64,000 bases of DNA from Aquiflexum lacus (GCF_015476655.1 NZ_JABFHF010000002.1:248001-312000); one strand, 5' to 3'. Shown: positions 33,767-43,036, counted from the stretch's first letter. Program-made: numbers and translations. Notes: generated from the letters alone by a model not told the origin.

Positions 33767-34546
33767 TTAGGAGGGTATACTTGCCAAGTTCTTTTTAATT
33801 CGCATCATGATTACCCCTGGGGTAATTCTGGGGAGATTGGTCAAAAACCAGTTCATTTTCCCTACCACTTTCTTACCCTTTCCATGCAATAAAAGTTGGA
33901 CCCCTTCCTTGGCCACTTCTTCCGGCGGAAACGGCTTATTGGCACTCATGGCGTTGGTTTTTCTCATTTCCGGTGTATGAAAAGGTGTCTCCACCGTTCC
34001 GGGACAAAGGGTGGTCACGATGACACCGCTGTCTTCCAATTCCGCAGCTACTGTTTGAGAAAATGCCAACACAAAGGATTTGGTGGCAGAGTACACGGAA
34101 TAATAAGGAAACGGCAAAAAGGATAGAATGGAGGCTACATTCATGATTCTGCCTGATTTTCGCTTTGACATATCCCTACCAAACAACTTGTTCAGAACCA
34201 TCAGGCTACTGATATTCAGGTTTACCATATCCAATTCATGGTCCAAAGAGGTTTCCACAAAATCCCCATATCCTCCAAAACCGGCATTATTGACCAAGTG
34301 GGTTACTATAAGATTTTTAAATTTGATTTCATCATATAGTTCCATGGCATTTTGGGGATTTGACAGGTCCTTTGGTATAAATTGAACTTCAACTTGATCC
34401 CGTTCAACCAGGTATTTTTGAAGCTGTTCCAATTTTTGGATGCTTCTTGCCACCAAAATCAGATTGTATTTCTTTTGTGCCAAGATTTTGGCCATTTCAT
34501 AACCGATGCCTGATGAAGCGCCTGTAATTAGGATGTATTCTTTCAT
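33767..34546 (-). CDS. Short-chain dehydrogenase/reductase
   Basis: A 259-residue classical SDR. The cofactor motif is TGASSGIG (residues 8-15), the NNAG motif is in HLVNNAGFGGYGDF, and the active site is the Ser before and Tyr-Lys in YSVYSATKSF. An Arg in VARSIQ after the second strand favours NADPH. The substrate is unknown. It is the first gene of a three-gene operon facing a TetR gene on the same strand, with two TetR-like operators in its promoter region. Confidence 0.92.
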   Translation of the reverse strand: MKEYILITGASSGIGYEMAKILAQKKYNLILVARSIQKLEQLQKYLVERDQVEVQFIPKDLSNPQNAMELYDEIKFKNLIVTHLVNNAGFGGYGDFVETSLDHELDMVNLNISSLMVLNKLFGRDMSKRKSGRIMNVASILSFLPFPYYSVYSATKSFVLAFSQTVAAELEDSGVIVTTLCPGTVETPFHTPEMRKTNAMSANKPFPPEEVAKEGVQLLLHGKGKKVVGKMNWFLTNLPRITPGVIMMRIKKNLASIPS

Positions 34547-34621
34547 GATATTTTATAGTTTGATTATTTGATTCTTGTCCAAGTTTCTGATCTCCCAAAA
34601 ATTAAAGTTGATTTTAAAATA

Positions 34622-34634
34622 TGAATATTGTTTA
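34622..34634. promoter_or_regulatory. TetR-like operator copy 3 (SDR promoter)
   Basis: TGAATATTGTTTA keeps 8 of 10 half-site bases of the palindrome TGAAC-N3-GTTCA found upstream of tetR. It is 18 bp from the next copy, centre to centre. Confidence 0.4.
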
Positions 34635-34639
34635 AATTA

Positions 34640-34652
34640 TGGACGTTGTTCA
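34640..34652. promoter_or_regulatory. TetR-like operator copy 2 (SDR promoter)
   Basis: TGGACGTTGTTCA keeps 9 of 10 half-site bases of the TGAAC-N3-GTTCA palindrome. It lies between the end of tetR and the start of the SDR gene, where a repressor would control the operon. Confidence 0.55.
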
Positions 34653-34668
34653 TTAATGAATAAAAAAA

Positions 34669-35286
34669 TTATTTCTTATCGATTAATGTCACAAACTCTT
34701 CGTAGGCTTTTCCCATCATACTATCAGGGTTTTCTAGATTTACGCCTTTTACTCTTTGGCTAATATGTAAGGAACACATGCCGTGAACCGTGCTCCAGAT
34801 GACAAAGGATAGCGGTTCCAATTGATGCCCTTCAAAATGACCCTTTTGAATACACTGAGCCACGTTTTTCAGCAAGACATCAAAGGTAGCCTTTCCCTCA
34901 TTCCATTCTTCTTTGTGCATAGACTCCAGAAAATCCATAGGTGCCTTCATGTTGAACATCAGGTCATACATATCGGGATTGTCCATTGCAAACTGTAAGT
35001 AAACTCTCCCAAGTGCCTTAAGCCTTTCCATTGGATCGGATACGTTGTTCAAGATCCTCATGGCGCCTCCCAAATGACCGAATCCCTGTGTGTGCAGTTC
35101 ATGGAGTATGTCATTTTTGTCCCTAAAATATACATACACCGTTCCAACGCTATATTCGATTTCTTCAGCAATTTTCCTGATCGTAACTTGATCTATACCC
35201 TTTTTGACAAATAATTTTTTGGCCGCATTCAGAATCAAAGTTTTGATCTCCTCTTTTTCTTTGGCTTTGCGTTCGGAAGTACCCAT
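34669..35286 (-). CDS. TetR/AcrR-family transcriptional regulator
   Basis: ATG 35286 gives a 205-residue protein starting MGTSERKAKEKEEIK; a longer TTG start (35328) would run through the operator. The HTH is LILNAAKKLFVKKGIDQVTIRKIAEEIEYSVGTVYVYFRDKNDIL, with a ligand-binding alpha domain after it (WSTVHGMCSLHI). An operator-like palindrome lies 29 bases upstream and two more lie before the SDR operon, so it probably represses itself and the operon until a ligand binds. Confidence 0.9.
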   Translation of the reverse strand: MGTSERKAKEKEEIKTLILNAAKKLFVKKGIDQVTIRKIAEEIEYSVGTVYVYFRDKNDILHELHTQGFGHLGGAMRILNNVSDPMERLKALGRVYLQFAMDNPDMYDLMFNMKAPMDFLESMHKEEWNEGKATFDVLLKNVAQCIQKGHFEGHQLEPLSFVIWSTVHGMCSLHISQRVKGVNLENPDSMMGKAYEEFVTLIDKK

Positions 35287-35314
35287 TGATTTTAAAATAT
35301 TATTTAAATATAAA

Positions 35315-35327
35315 TGAACAGTGTTCA
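35315..35327. promoter_or_regulatory. TetR-like operator copy 1 (tetR promoter)
   Basis: TGAACAGTGTTCA, a perfect palindrome except for the central base, 29 bases upstream of the tetR start. This type of short inverted repeat is the normal TetR binding site. Confidence 0.55.
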
Positions 35328-35496
35328 ATAATCCAAATTTTTGATGAAATATTTTAAATCAAAAGGGATGATTCGCTCTTCACGTCAATTTCTTTTATAG
35401 TTCGATAAGCTATATGGAAAAAAAATGGAGATAAATCATAAACATTGCTGTAATTTATGTGAAATGTAGGTTCAGATATTTCAAATTAGAGTTCAC

Positions 35497-36015
35497 ATGA
35501 AAAAGCACATTAATCTTCTCATTCTTTTGGCAATAATTTCCTGCAATAGAATAGTTCCTGATCAAAAAGAAATTGAAAATAAGATACACAGCCTTTACGC
35601 CATGAAGGAAAGTATCTATGAAGTGGTCGTGGATACAAGCCTGTTTTCCAAGGATCTTGTTGAGGAGCTCAATAACTTGAAAAGGGTCCGAAAAATGGAT
35701 GAAGAAAGAATCCGCAGAAGTGAACACCCCGGTGATAAACCTATCATGATTGAAGGGAGTTTTTTTTCAAGTCTTATGGATGGTTACACTGAGTATGCTA
35801 TAAAAGGAATTTCTATAGAAGATTCCTCTGCTGAAGTTATGGTGGAATTTATATATCCTTCTGATCCTGTAGAAAAGTGGCAGGACAAAGTTGTTTTGGT
35901 AAATGAAAAAGGATGGAAAATAAATGACGTTATTTTTTCTTCGCCAATGACGAAAGACAAAAACCTAAAAGAAAGGTTGATTGCCGTCAAAAGTCAACTC
36001 AAAGGTGGTCATTGA
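35497..36015 (+). CDS. Lipoprotein of unknown function
   Basis: The 172-residue protein has a lipoprotein signal (MKKHINLLILLAIISC, Cys16). The rest (DTSLFSKDLVEELNNLKRVRK, VEFIYPSDPVEKWQDKVVLVNEKGWKINDV) has the alpha+beta pattern of DUF3828-like periplasmic proteins, with the closing strand KGWKINDVIF. The family link is weak. It stands alone, converging on the kinase gene. Confidence 0.75.
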   Translation: MKKHINLLILLAIISCNRIVPDQKEIENKIHSLYAMKESIYEVVVDTSLFSKDLVEELNNLKRVRKMDEERIRRSEHPGDKPIMIEGSFFSSLMDGYTEYAIKGISIEDSSAEVMVEFIYPSDPVEKWQDKVVLVNEKGWKINDVIFSSPMTKDKNLKERLIAVKSQLKGGH

Positions 36016-36046
36016 CAAATCTGGACCTTATCTGAATGGAATTTAT

Positions 36047-36934
36047 TTATTGACTTACTATTTCAAAATTGGTGTAAAACACGATTTTCTTCTTATCCAT
36101 AATGATTTCCACGGTTCCATGATCTTCCCTAATTTCACCGTCTATATGAAATTCGGCTTTATCCAGATTTTCAATAATGACTTTTTCTCCGCTTAATGTC
36201 TGCACAAAATTCAACTTTGAAAAGTCCTCCCGAATAAACCCAACTGTCAATGCCATCCATTCCTTAAGGCTGCTTGGATTGAGAACAATTATCTCAAATT
36301 TGCCGTCATTCATTATTCCTGTCGGGTTTATTTTTGCACCGGTACCATATCTATCACCGTTGGCTATGACGAGCATTTTTGCATTGACAAGTATTTTTTC
36401 ACCATTCAGATCCAAGGTAAAGCTGTATTTGTTGTCTTCAAATATCTGAGCAACTGAACTTCTAAAATAACTGCCCATGCCTCTTTCATCACTTTCCTCA
36501 AATTTCTTAATCAGACCCGCATTGAATCCGAAATCACATATATGCAAACAAATATCTCCATTGACATCCAAAACATCCATCTGAATGGTTTTTCCAGCAT
36601 TTAATGCCTTGATACTGTCCTCCCAAGTCTGAATGCCGAGACAGGAAGACAGGCCGTTTGCAGATCCGAAAGGTATGGGAAGCAGGGGGATTTGTAAGTC
36701 ACCGAGTTGAGAAGCCACCAGCTTGATGGTTCCATCTCCACCGCCTACCAAGATGAGGTCGTAGGTATTCTCTTTTAATAATTGCGTTATCTTTTGTTCA
36801 TCCCCATGTCCGGTAGTATTCCAAACTTTTATATCATATGCTGTTATGCTCCGATAAATATTGTCAACCAGTTCAGGTTGATTGTCCAAATTTCCGGCAT
36901 TTGGATTTACGATCAATAAGGCACGTTTACCCAT
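36047..36934 (-). CDS. Diacylglycerol kinase family lipid kinase (YegS-like)
   Basis: A 295-residue enzyme. The N-terminal domain reads RALLIVNPNAGN and holds the catalytic GGGDGT motif in LILVGGGDGTIKLVASQL, then IPFGSANGLSSCLGI. The C-terminal beta domain includes ANGDRYGTGAKINP and VIIENLDKAEFHIDGE. It should phosphorylate diacylglycerol or a sphingoid lipid with ATP. It lies 77 bases downstream of an APP1 phosphatase on the same strand, which catalyses the opposite step. Confidence 0.9.
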   Translation of the reverse strand: MGKRALLIVNPNAGNLDNQPELVDNIYRSITAYDIKVWNTTGHGDEQKITQLLKENTYDLILVGGGDGTIKLVASQLGDLQIPLLPIPFGSANGLSSCLGIQTWEDSIKALNAGKTIQMDVLDVNGDICLHICDFGFNAGLIKKFEESDERGMGSYFRSSVAQIFEDNKYSFTLDLNGEKILVNAKMLVIANGDRYGTGAKINPTGIMNDGKFEIIVLNPSSLKEWMALTVGFIREDFSKLNFVQTLSGEKVIIENLDKAEFHIDGEIREDHGTVEIIMDKKKIVFYTNFEIVSQ

Positions 36935-37011
36935 ATATAACTTTTGAGGCTAAATTTTAAAAATGAATTATCAAATGCCGTTCCTAATATTCAAGTCAGG
37001 AGACAAAAGGT

Positions 37012-38037
37012 TCATAGGAAATTTTTTGCATGCGCTATTGCTTCGGAGGAATGCTGTACCCATGCAATAGGGATTTCAGGGTTGTATTGATTCAATAGAT
37101 TTTCCCTTTCTTCATCTTCTTTTTTAATCCTCCGGATGTATACTGCTTTTACCCTATCCGGAAACTTTTCAATTATTTCAGTATAAAGTTCTGGATCATG
37201 CTGACCGCTATCTCCAGTCAGGATGAATTTCATCTGAGGAAACAGGGACATAATCAATGATATCTTCTCCAGTTTATGGTCATGGTTACCTCCACCGGAT
37301 TTCCAGATATTTCTAAGGTTGACATGGGGGTCTTTTAACAATAGGGGACCTTCAGGAATATTTCTATATTTTAAAAAATCCTGAATAAGGTCGAAAAGAT
37401 TCCAATCACTGCTGGAAACATAAAATACCGGATGTTGCCCCTGTTGCGTTAAATGTTCATAAAACTCACTTACTCCGGGAAATGGCCTGCGGGTATATGC
37501 GTTTTTTGATACCGATAGCCACAGCTTTTTGCCCAATGATGTGGCGTGAGAAATTATGATTGTATCATCAATATCTGAAATAATGCCAGTTGTATGATGA
37601 GCTGATATGCGGGATATTTCCGCAAAAGCGGTTTTTTCCTCCGCCTTAAGACCTTCATCTTCCAAAAGCGTAAGGTAGGCAATGTCTGATTGGCCCTTTT
37701 TGGGAGCATCTTTGATCAATCGCTTTTCAAACAGCCCCTCTTCGTTGCTGACCAAAATTTCCTCCATCCCCTGATATACCAACTTAATCCGCGCTCCCGA
37801 GATGCTGCTTCCCGCATACCTTCTTATGGATGCTAGTATATTTTGCAAAGCATTTTTTTTATCTGAGGGCTTACTTTGCTTATAGGCTTCGATGACCCTG
37901 CCTTTAATAAATATTTCCCTCTCATTGCCAAAAGCAAGAAAGAGTTCCATTCGGGCTTGGCCCAGTTTACCTATCTTCCTTTTGAATTTTGAAAAAGAAT
38001 AGCGAAACGGGAATGTTAACCATCGAATGATGTTCAT
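37012..38037 (-). CDS. APP1-family phosphatidate phosphatase (DUF2183)
   Basis: A 341-residue protein. The catalytic motif is DIDDT in TTGIISDIDDTIIISHA, followed by RPFPGVSEFYEHL, VFYVSSSDWNLFDLI and the second half FILTGDSGQHDPELY, the HAD-like pattern of APP1 (yeast Mg-dependent phosphatidate phosphatase). The first 150 residues are a separate beta-rich domain. Released diacylglycerol could be rephosphorylated by the kinase encoded next. Confidence 0.85.
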   Translation of the reverse strand: MNIIRWLTFPFRYSFSKFKRKIGKLGQARMELFLAFGNEREIFIKGRVIEAYKQSKPSDKKNALQNILASIRRYAGSSISGARIKLVYQGMEEILVSNEEGLFEKRLIKDAPKKGQSDIAYLTLLEDEGLKAEEKTAFAEISRISAHHTTGIISDIDDTIIISHATSLGKKLWLSVSKNAYTRRPFPGVSEFYEHLTQQGQHPVFYVSSSDWNLFDLIQDFLKYRNIPEGPLLLKDPHVNLRNIWKSGGGNHDHKLEKISLIMSLFPQMKFILTGDSGQHDPELYTEIIEKFPDRVKAVYIRRIKKEDEERENLLNQYNPEIPIAWVQHSSEAIAHAKNFL

Positions 38038-38200
38038 CTGACATATTTGTTTTGCATGGTTTCAAATCCTTTTTGAAGGATATTGCACATGAAAGAGAAA
38101 TCTAATTTATGGATTATTTTTATCACTTAATTTGAAAGCCTTTGATTGTGACTATTTCGCCCCACTTGAGTAGAAAAGACAACTCTTTACCCATCGTTTT

Positions 38201-39139
38201 TCACACATCATATTCCACATACTTGAATCTATGGGTACCATCCTCAAAAAGTTCAAATAGTGCATAGCCTTTTTTGGTCAACTCATAGGGTTCCTCATTC
38301 CACCAATTGCCACAGACGGCACCGCTGCAATGGTAATGAACATCATGGTAAACCAAAGTTTCTACCAAATGAATATGTCCACTGATACAGACTTTTACAT
38401 TCTTGTGGTTATAAAACAAATTGACCAATGATTTGGCATCCGTGTGCATCCATGCCCCGGGAACAACCCAGTTGCCTGTTTTGGCATTGTCCCCATCCAA
38501 GAATGGCGTCGCTCCCAAAATGGGTATATGTGAAATGATCATAATGGGTTTCTCAGAAGGGATGTCTTTAAGGGTTTGCTCCAACCATTCCCGCTGAAGG
38601 GTGTCGAGTTTGGCGGTATACCAAGTACCATCCTCTTTCAGGTGGGTACTGTCCAAAACTATAAAATACCAGCCATTTGACTCAAAAGAATAATAAGGAC
38701 TATCTATACCATGTTCTTTCAATACCCAGGCCTTTCCGGGATATTTTTCTTCATGAGGAGTTTTGCCCCAGACATCATGATTGCCAATACAATGATGAAA
38801 TTTCAGATCAGGATAGGTTGCTCTGATTTTCCGCCATACTGCCCATTGTGCTTCGGTTTCCGCTTCAGTTTTATCCAAAGCATCCATAATCAGGTCTCCG
38901 CCATTCACAAAAAAATCGATGGATTCTTCCTTATCAAGGATATAGTCTATGCATTTCTTTACCCCTTCCTCTGCCGAAACTTCCGGCAAAAGATGCATAT
39001 CTGTCACATGTGCAAACCTTAGAACCGGCTTTCGTTTTGTTTCATCTGTGGCATTGGGCACTGCACAGCTTATTGGAAGCATTCCGGCACCAACAGTGCC
39101 CATGCCGAATAGTTTTAAGAGTTTTCTTCTGGATATCAT
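38201..39139 (-). CDS. Tat-exported metallophosphoesterase, predicted lipoprotein
   Basis: A 312-residue calcineurin-like phosphoesterase. The Tat motif is in MISRRKLLKLFGMGTVG and a lipobox-like LPISC follows. The two-metal site shows DMHLL (D-x-H), GGDLIMDAL, GNHDVWG, SHIPIL and SGHIHLVET in the right order. Substrate is unknown. The gene downstream of it on the same strand, with a 31-base gap, is a second phosphoesterase with a Sec signal. Confidence 0.88.
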   Translation of the reverse strand: MISRRKLLKLFGMGTVGAGMLPISCAVPNATDETKRKPVLRFAHVTDMHLLPEVSAEEGVKKCIDYILDKEESIDFFVNGGDLIMDALDKTEAETEAQWAVWRKIRATYPDLKFHHCIGNHDVWGKTPHEEKYPGKAWVLKEHGIDSPYYSFESNGWYFIVLDSTHLKEDGTWYTAKLDTLQREWLEQTLKDIPSEKPIMIISHIPILGATPFLDGDNAKTGNWVVPGAWMHTDAKSLVNLFYNHKNVKVCISGHIHLVETLVYHDVHYHCSGAVCGNWWNEEPYELTKKGYALFELFEDGTHRFKYVEYDV

Positions 39140-39170
39140 CTCTGGAGTTGAGTTTATTTTGCTGGGAAAA

Positions 39171-40244
39171 TTAATCTAAGTCAAAGGTAAAGGGCTGATA
39201 AGCTTCGGTTCCCCAAGCAAGATGCCTTGTACTGGGAGAGATGGCAAATAAGGGTGAAAAAGTTCGGACTGAAACCCGGTTTCCCTGAAATTCCAACATC
39301 CTCAACCAGCCATCTCCGCCGTTTCCATGCCACCCACCTCCCATTGCTTGAGCATTGAAAGTCATCTGATGAACTTTTTTTCCTCCTGCATTGGTGTCTG
39401 TTCTGAATCCGACATGGCCACTTTTTTGATCCGGAACTCCGATATGTCCTGAAAAAACCATTTGAATATTTCTGGAGGGCTTTACCAATTTTTCCCAAAT
39501 AGCTTTGCCATAGTTTCTATCTGTTATGGGATAATTTTCTGTTTCAATATGATTACTATTGCTGTCCAGATAGGAATGTGCCAGCAAAATCACGGTATGG
39601 TCCAGATATTTTTCCTGATTGACCATTCGAATGGCCCATTGCAAATTGGACTCTCTTGGAGCAAATTCCAGTACAAGAATCAAAAACTTTCTTTCATCTG
39701 GTGCAATAAATTCATATAAAGCATTTGTTAAGCTGGGCATGCCATCGTCATCAATAGCAACATCCCTTATCATCTCTTTATTATGGTGATTTTTTTCAAT
39801 GGGGAAATACTTGTTATAGAAAGTCTGGCGGTTTTCGATATTGGCAATGCCAAAATCATGATTTCCTGTCGTGGCGATTACTGGTACTTTTGTGTCCAAA
39901 GTTGATAATGAACGGGAAATGGCCTCCCATTGCTGCGTTCCCGTCTGATTCCCCACGATTCCATCAGGGTTCACCAGCCCATTATGCTCCACCAAATCAC
40001 CCACATGCAAAACCAACTTGATATTCAAGGATGAAATGTGTTCATCAACCCAATTTACCATTAGGTCCACAATAGGTTGGTTTCTCTTGAACTTCACATA
40101 AGTCTGGGTGTCCGGAAACAAGACCAAAGTCCAAGCGTTCTCACTTTCGAGGTTCGGGGCAACATAGGTTTTGTCTTGGGCTGAGACAGTTAATCCCAGC
40201 CACAGGAAAGACAGACATAAGCTTAATATTATTCTTCTTTTCAC
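39171..40244 (-). CDS. Exported metallophosphoesterase
   Basis: A 357-residue protein with a Sec signal peptide (MKRRIILSLCLSFLWLGLTVSAQ). The metal ligands are in FPDTQTY, HVGDLVEHNG, TTGNHDFG, LLAHSYLDSN and SGHIGVPDQKSGHVGFR, the order of calcineurin-like phosphoesterases. The first motif is D-x-Q instead of D-x-H, as in a known subgroup. It is transcribed ahead of the gene at 38201, 31 bases apart. Confidence 0.88.
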   Translation of the reverse strand: MKRRIILSLCLSFLWLGLTVSAQDKTYVAPNLESENAWTLVLFPDTQTYVKFKRNQPIVDLMVNWVDEHISSLNIKLVLHVGDLVEHNGLVNPDGIVGNQTGTQQWEAISRSLSTLDTKVPVIATTGNHDFGIANIENRQTFYNKYFPIEKNHHNKEMIRDVAIDDDGMPSLTNALYEFIAPDERKFLILVLEFAPRESNLQWAIRMVNQEKYLDHTVILLAHSYLDSNSNHIETENYPITDRNYGKAIWEKLVKPSRNIQMVFSGHIGVPDQKSGHVGFRTDTNAGGKKVHQMTFNAQAMGGGWHGNGGDGWLRMLEFQGNRVSVRTFSPLFAISPSTRHLAWGTEAYQPFTFDLD

Positions 40245-40515
40245 ATTATATTTTATTTAGATGCTTAAATATAATCTTTGATGAAAATAAATCCTTGTCT
40301 TCATGTAAAATGAGTGTTTCTGCTTTAAGAATCTAAGTGAATTTTATTTATGCAAACCTTTCCGTTGATTTTCCAAGCTTCTTTCCGATATTTTGGATAA
40401 GAAAGTTACATTAATAGAATAATTTCAAAAGCCAGATCCTTGAAGGTTAAAATGACTTCAGATTAAAGCATTTGGATAGTCAAAACCCATCATAAAACAC
40501 CTTAATAACCAAAAT

Positions 40516-41940
40516 ATGTCCACCAATCGTAGAGACTTTCTGAAAACCGGAGCCACTGCTGCTTTAGGCCTATCCGGATTCACCTTGATTTCCCCCAATG
40601 TCTTAGGCAAATCCATGGGCTATGTCGCACCCTCTGACAAGGTCAACCTGGCCTGTGTAGGAATCGGCAACCGGGGAAAAGAAATCATCAAGGCACTGAA
40701 TAATACCGGCCTCTGTAATATTGTGGCTCTTTGTGATGTTGATATGGGGGCAGAACAGACATTGGAAATCATGAATATGTTTCCAAATGCAAAGAAGTAT
40801 CAGGACTTTCGAAAAATGTTTGGTGAAATAGGTGGAAGTTTTGATGCGGTAAGCATTGCCACGCCGGACTTTTCCCACTTTCCTGTGACCATGATGGCAT
40901 TGGCGGAAGGAAAGCATGTGTATGTGGAAAAACCCATGGCACGCACATTCCAGGAGGTGGATCTGATGATCGCCGCTGCGAGTAAATACCCAAAAATTGC
41001 GACCCAAATGGGCAACCAAGGACATTCAGAGGCCAACTATTTTCAATTTAAAACCTGGAAAGAAGCTGGCATAATCAAGGATGTCACGGCCATTACGGCA
41101 CACATGAACAGCAGACGTCGCTGGCATGGATGGGACCCCAATATTTCCCGTTATCCTGCAAGCCAACCTGTTCCTTCCACTATGGATTGGGATGTTTGGT
41201 TGAGTCAGGCACAGCCTCAGGGATACCACAAAGACTTGCACAATGGACAGTGGCGCTGCTGGTATGATTTCGGCATGGGCGCTTTAGGAGATTGGGGGGC
41301 ACATATCATCGACACTGCCCATGAATTTTTGGATCTTGGCTTACCCTATGAAGTCAATCCCGTGAAATTAAGCGGTCATAACCCCTTCTTTTTCCCCATG
41401 TCCACCACACTGGAATTTAAATTCCCCGAACGTGGGGCAATGCCTCCGCTGACCATCACCTGGTATGATGGCCTGGATAATATCCCGGCTGTGCCGGAAG
41501 GTTATGGTGTCTCCGAACTTGACCCCAACATCCCTCCACCAAGTACGGGTCAGATTCAACCTGCCAAACTCAACCCGGGAAAAATCATTTATAGCAAGGA
41601 TTTGACCTTCAAAGGCGGGTCACATGGAAGCACGCTGTCCATTATCCCCGAGGAGAAGGCGAAGGAATGGGAGTCCAAACTTCCTGAGGTGCCCCAAAGC
41701 CCTTCCAACCACTTTGCCAATTTCCTCAAAGCTTGCAAAGGTGAGGAAAAAACAAGATCTCCAATTGAAATTGCAGGACCACTGAGTCAGGTATTCTGCC
41801 TGGGTGTAATGGCCCAACAAATGGGAGTAAAATTGGAATTTGACAGGGAAACAAGACAGATTATCAACAACCCGCTTGCCAATCAGGTCTTGGCAGGTAT
41901 GCCGCCGAGGAAAGGTTGGGAGGAGTTTTATAGGGTTTAG
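40516..41940 (+). CDS. Tat-exported Gfo/Idh/MocA-family oxidoreductase
   Basis: A 474-residue protein with Tat signal (STNRRDFLKTGATAALG). The Rossmann domain reads KVNLACVGIGNRGKEII and has GxGxxG as GIGNRG, then VEKPMARTFQEVD, the EKP motif for nicotinamide binding. The C-terminal beta-sheet domain has WYDFGMGALGDWGAHIID, where the His acts on substrate. Members act on sugars or polyols, often in glycan breakdown. It is transcribed alone and ends at a terminator. Confidence 0.9.
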   Translation: MSTNRRDFLKTGATAALGLSGFTLISPNVLGKSMGYVAPSDKVNLACVGIGNRGKEIIKALNNTGLCNIVALCDVDMGAEQTLEIMNMFPNAKKYQDFRKMFGEIGGSFDAVSIATPDFSHFPVTMMALAEGKHVYVEKPMARTFQEVDLMIAAASKYPKIATQMGNQGHSEANYFQFKTWKEAGIIKDVTAITAHMNSRRRWHGWDPNISRYPASQPVPSTMDWDVWLSQAQPQGYHKDLHNGQWRCWYDFGMGALGDWGAHIIDTAHEFLDLGLPYEVNPVKLSGHNPFFFPMSTTLEFKFPERGAMPPLTITWYDGLDNIPAVPEGYGVSELDPNIPPPSTGQIQPAKLNPGKIIYSKDLTFKGGSHGSTLSIIPEEKAKEWESKLPEVPQSPSNHFANFLKACKGEEKTRSPIEIAGPLSQVFCLGVMAQQMGVKLEFDRETRQIINNPLANQVLAGMPPRKGWEEFYRV

Positions 41941-41961
41941 TACTTGAACTTAAATAATTAG

Positions 41962-41994
41962 AGCCACTGGGGGGATTCCGGTGGCTTTTTTGTT
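41962..41994 (+). terminator. Rho-independent terminator after the oxidoreductase gene
   Basis: AGCCACTGG (41962-41970) and CCGGTGGCT (41978-41986) form a 9-bp stem (one G-U), followed by TTTTTTGTTT. Confidence 0.85.
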
Positions 41995-42041
41995 TCCCGC
42001 TATTGATCTAAAAAATAAATATTTCACCTATTAGATCAGGC

Positions 42042-42953
42042 TTAAATAAAATTCTTCCACAAAGCTTCCTCTTGCCACGATTGCCTCATTCCTAGTGCAT
42101 TTGGATCCACGTTGGGATATTTTTCAAAAAGTGAATTTAGCTTTTGTGTCATGTGATTTCCCGGAGCAACGATATTAAGTAAATACTTCATGATGCATAG
42201 ATGAACATAAAGTTTTTGAAATTCATGTGGTTTTGGAACTTCTTCAATCCAGTCATGAGGAGGTTTTGACAATAGCTTCACTGTACCAGGAAGGTTTCTG
42301 TTCCAAAGCCTTGCATGGTGGGCACAATAATTTCTGATTTGTGCTATAGACTGAAGCCAACTTGGCAAATAAGTATGGTTAACCGCCCCATATTCAAAAG
42401 CGATCAAATCCTTGGATTTAACGGTGTGTTTCAAATTGCCATAAAGTTTTGAAAGAGATCCAAAACTTGTATGTTCCAAGGTTTTCCAAGCAGGCGGAAA
42501 CCTGGTGTCATCTTTGTGTTTGTTGAAGTGGTTTTTCAAAACTGGATCCTTACTCCTACTTAGTTCTTCCTCTATACTTGCTAAAGTTTTGACCAAAGCA
42601 CGACTATCTGTAAAATGTTCAAAATTCTGAAACCACCAAGGATCGTACTCGTGAGAGAGGTGGTATGTCAGTTTAGTTCTAAGGCTGATTTCTATTTTTT
42701 CGATCGTGTCGAAGATCAGAAGTCTAAGCTCTCTATCAAAACTGTAAAGTGCTATCACATCTTCGAAATTGCTGTTGGGTTTAAATACATGGTTTTCTTT
42801 GTCAGACTGCATAGAGTGCCAATATTCCCCAAGACGGTAGTAGCTGATGTGGGCTAGAAAGTGGGTGGCTTCCGAATCTGAAGAAATCTCAAGCCCTCGG
42901 CTTTTGAGTAAAGCGATTTGTTCTTCTATGGTGGTGGGTTTCTTTTCAAACAT
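42042..42953 (-). CDS. Abi_2/AbiF-type abortive-infection protein (HEPN)
   Basis: The 303-residue protein begins at ATG 42953, MFEKKPTTIEEQIALLKSRGL; the longer start would reach into the upstream RNA. The Abi_2 core shows LAHISYYRLGEYW, FDRELRLLIFDTIEKIEISLRTK, and the HEPN R-x4-H motif in RNYCAHHARLWNR (Arg207, His212). HEPN proteins are RNases, so it is likely to block growth upon phage infection by cutting RNA. The structured RNA at 42970-43036 lies directly upstream and may restrain it. Function as a defence protein follows from the family, not from evidence here. Confidence 0.85.
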   Translation of the reverse strand: MFEKKPTTIEEQIALLKSRGLEISSDSEATHFLAHISYYRLGEYWHSMQSDKENHVFKPNSNFEDVIALYSFDRELRLLIFDTIEKIEISLRTKLTYHLSHEYDPWWFQNFEHFTDSRALVKTLASIEEELSRSKDPVLKNHFNKHKDDTRFPPAWKTLEHTSFGSLSKLYGNLKHTVKSKDLIAFEYGAVNHTYLPSWLQSIAQIRNYCAHHARLWNRNLPGTVKLLSKPPHDWIEEVPKPHEFQKLYVHLCIMKYLLNIVAPGNHMTQKLNSLFEKYPNVDPNALGMRQSWQEEALWKNFI

Positions 42954-42969
42954 ATGATCACACAAAATA

Positions 42970-43036
42970 CTGTGAAAGCCCCTAAAAAGCAAAAGACACG
43001 CCCTGGGACGCTGTTCAAGTGGGTAGCGTGGCGTGT
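42970..43036 (-). ncRNA. Structured RNA upstream of the Abi gene (abiF-motif-like)
   Basis: On the minus strand ACACGCC (43036-43030) pairs with GGCGTGT (43002-42996) over 7 bp, and inside it ACGCT pairs with AGCGT (43029-43025 and 43012-43008). The loop reads ACCCACTTGAAC and a GTCCCAGG internal segment follows. A purine-rich tail with AGGGGCTTT could pair with the ACCC loop. It ends about 17 bases before the Abi start. I recall a described RNA motif named abiF in this position, but family membership needs a covariance search. Confidence 0.7.
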
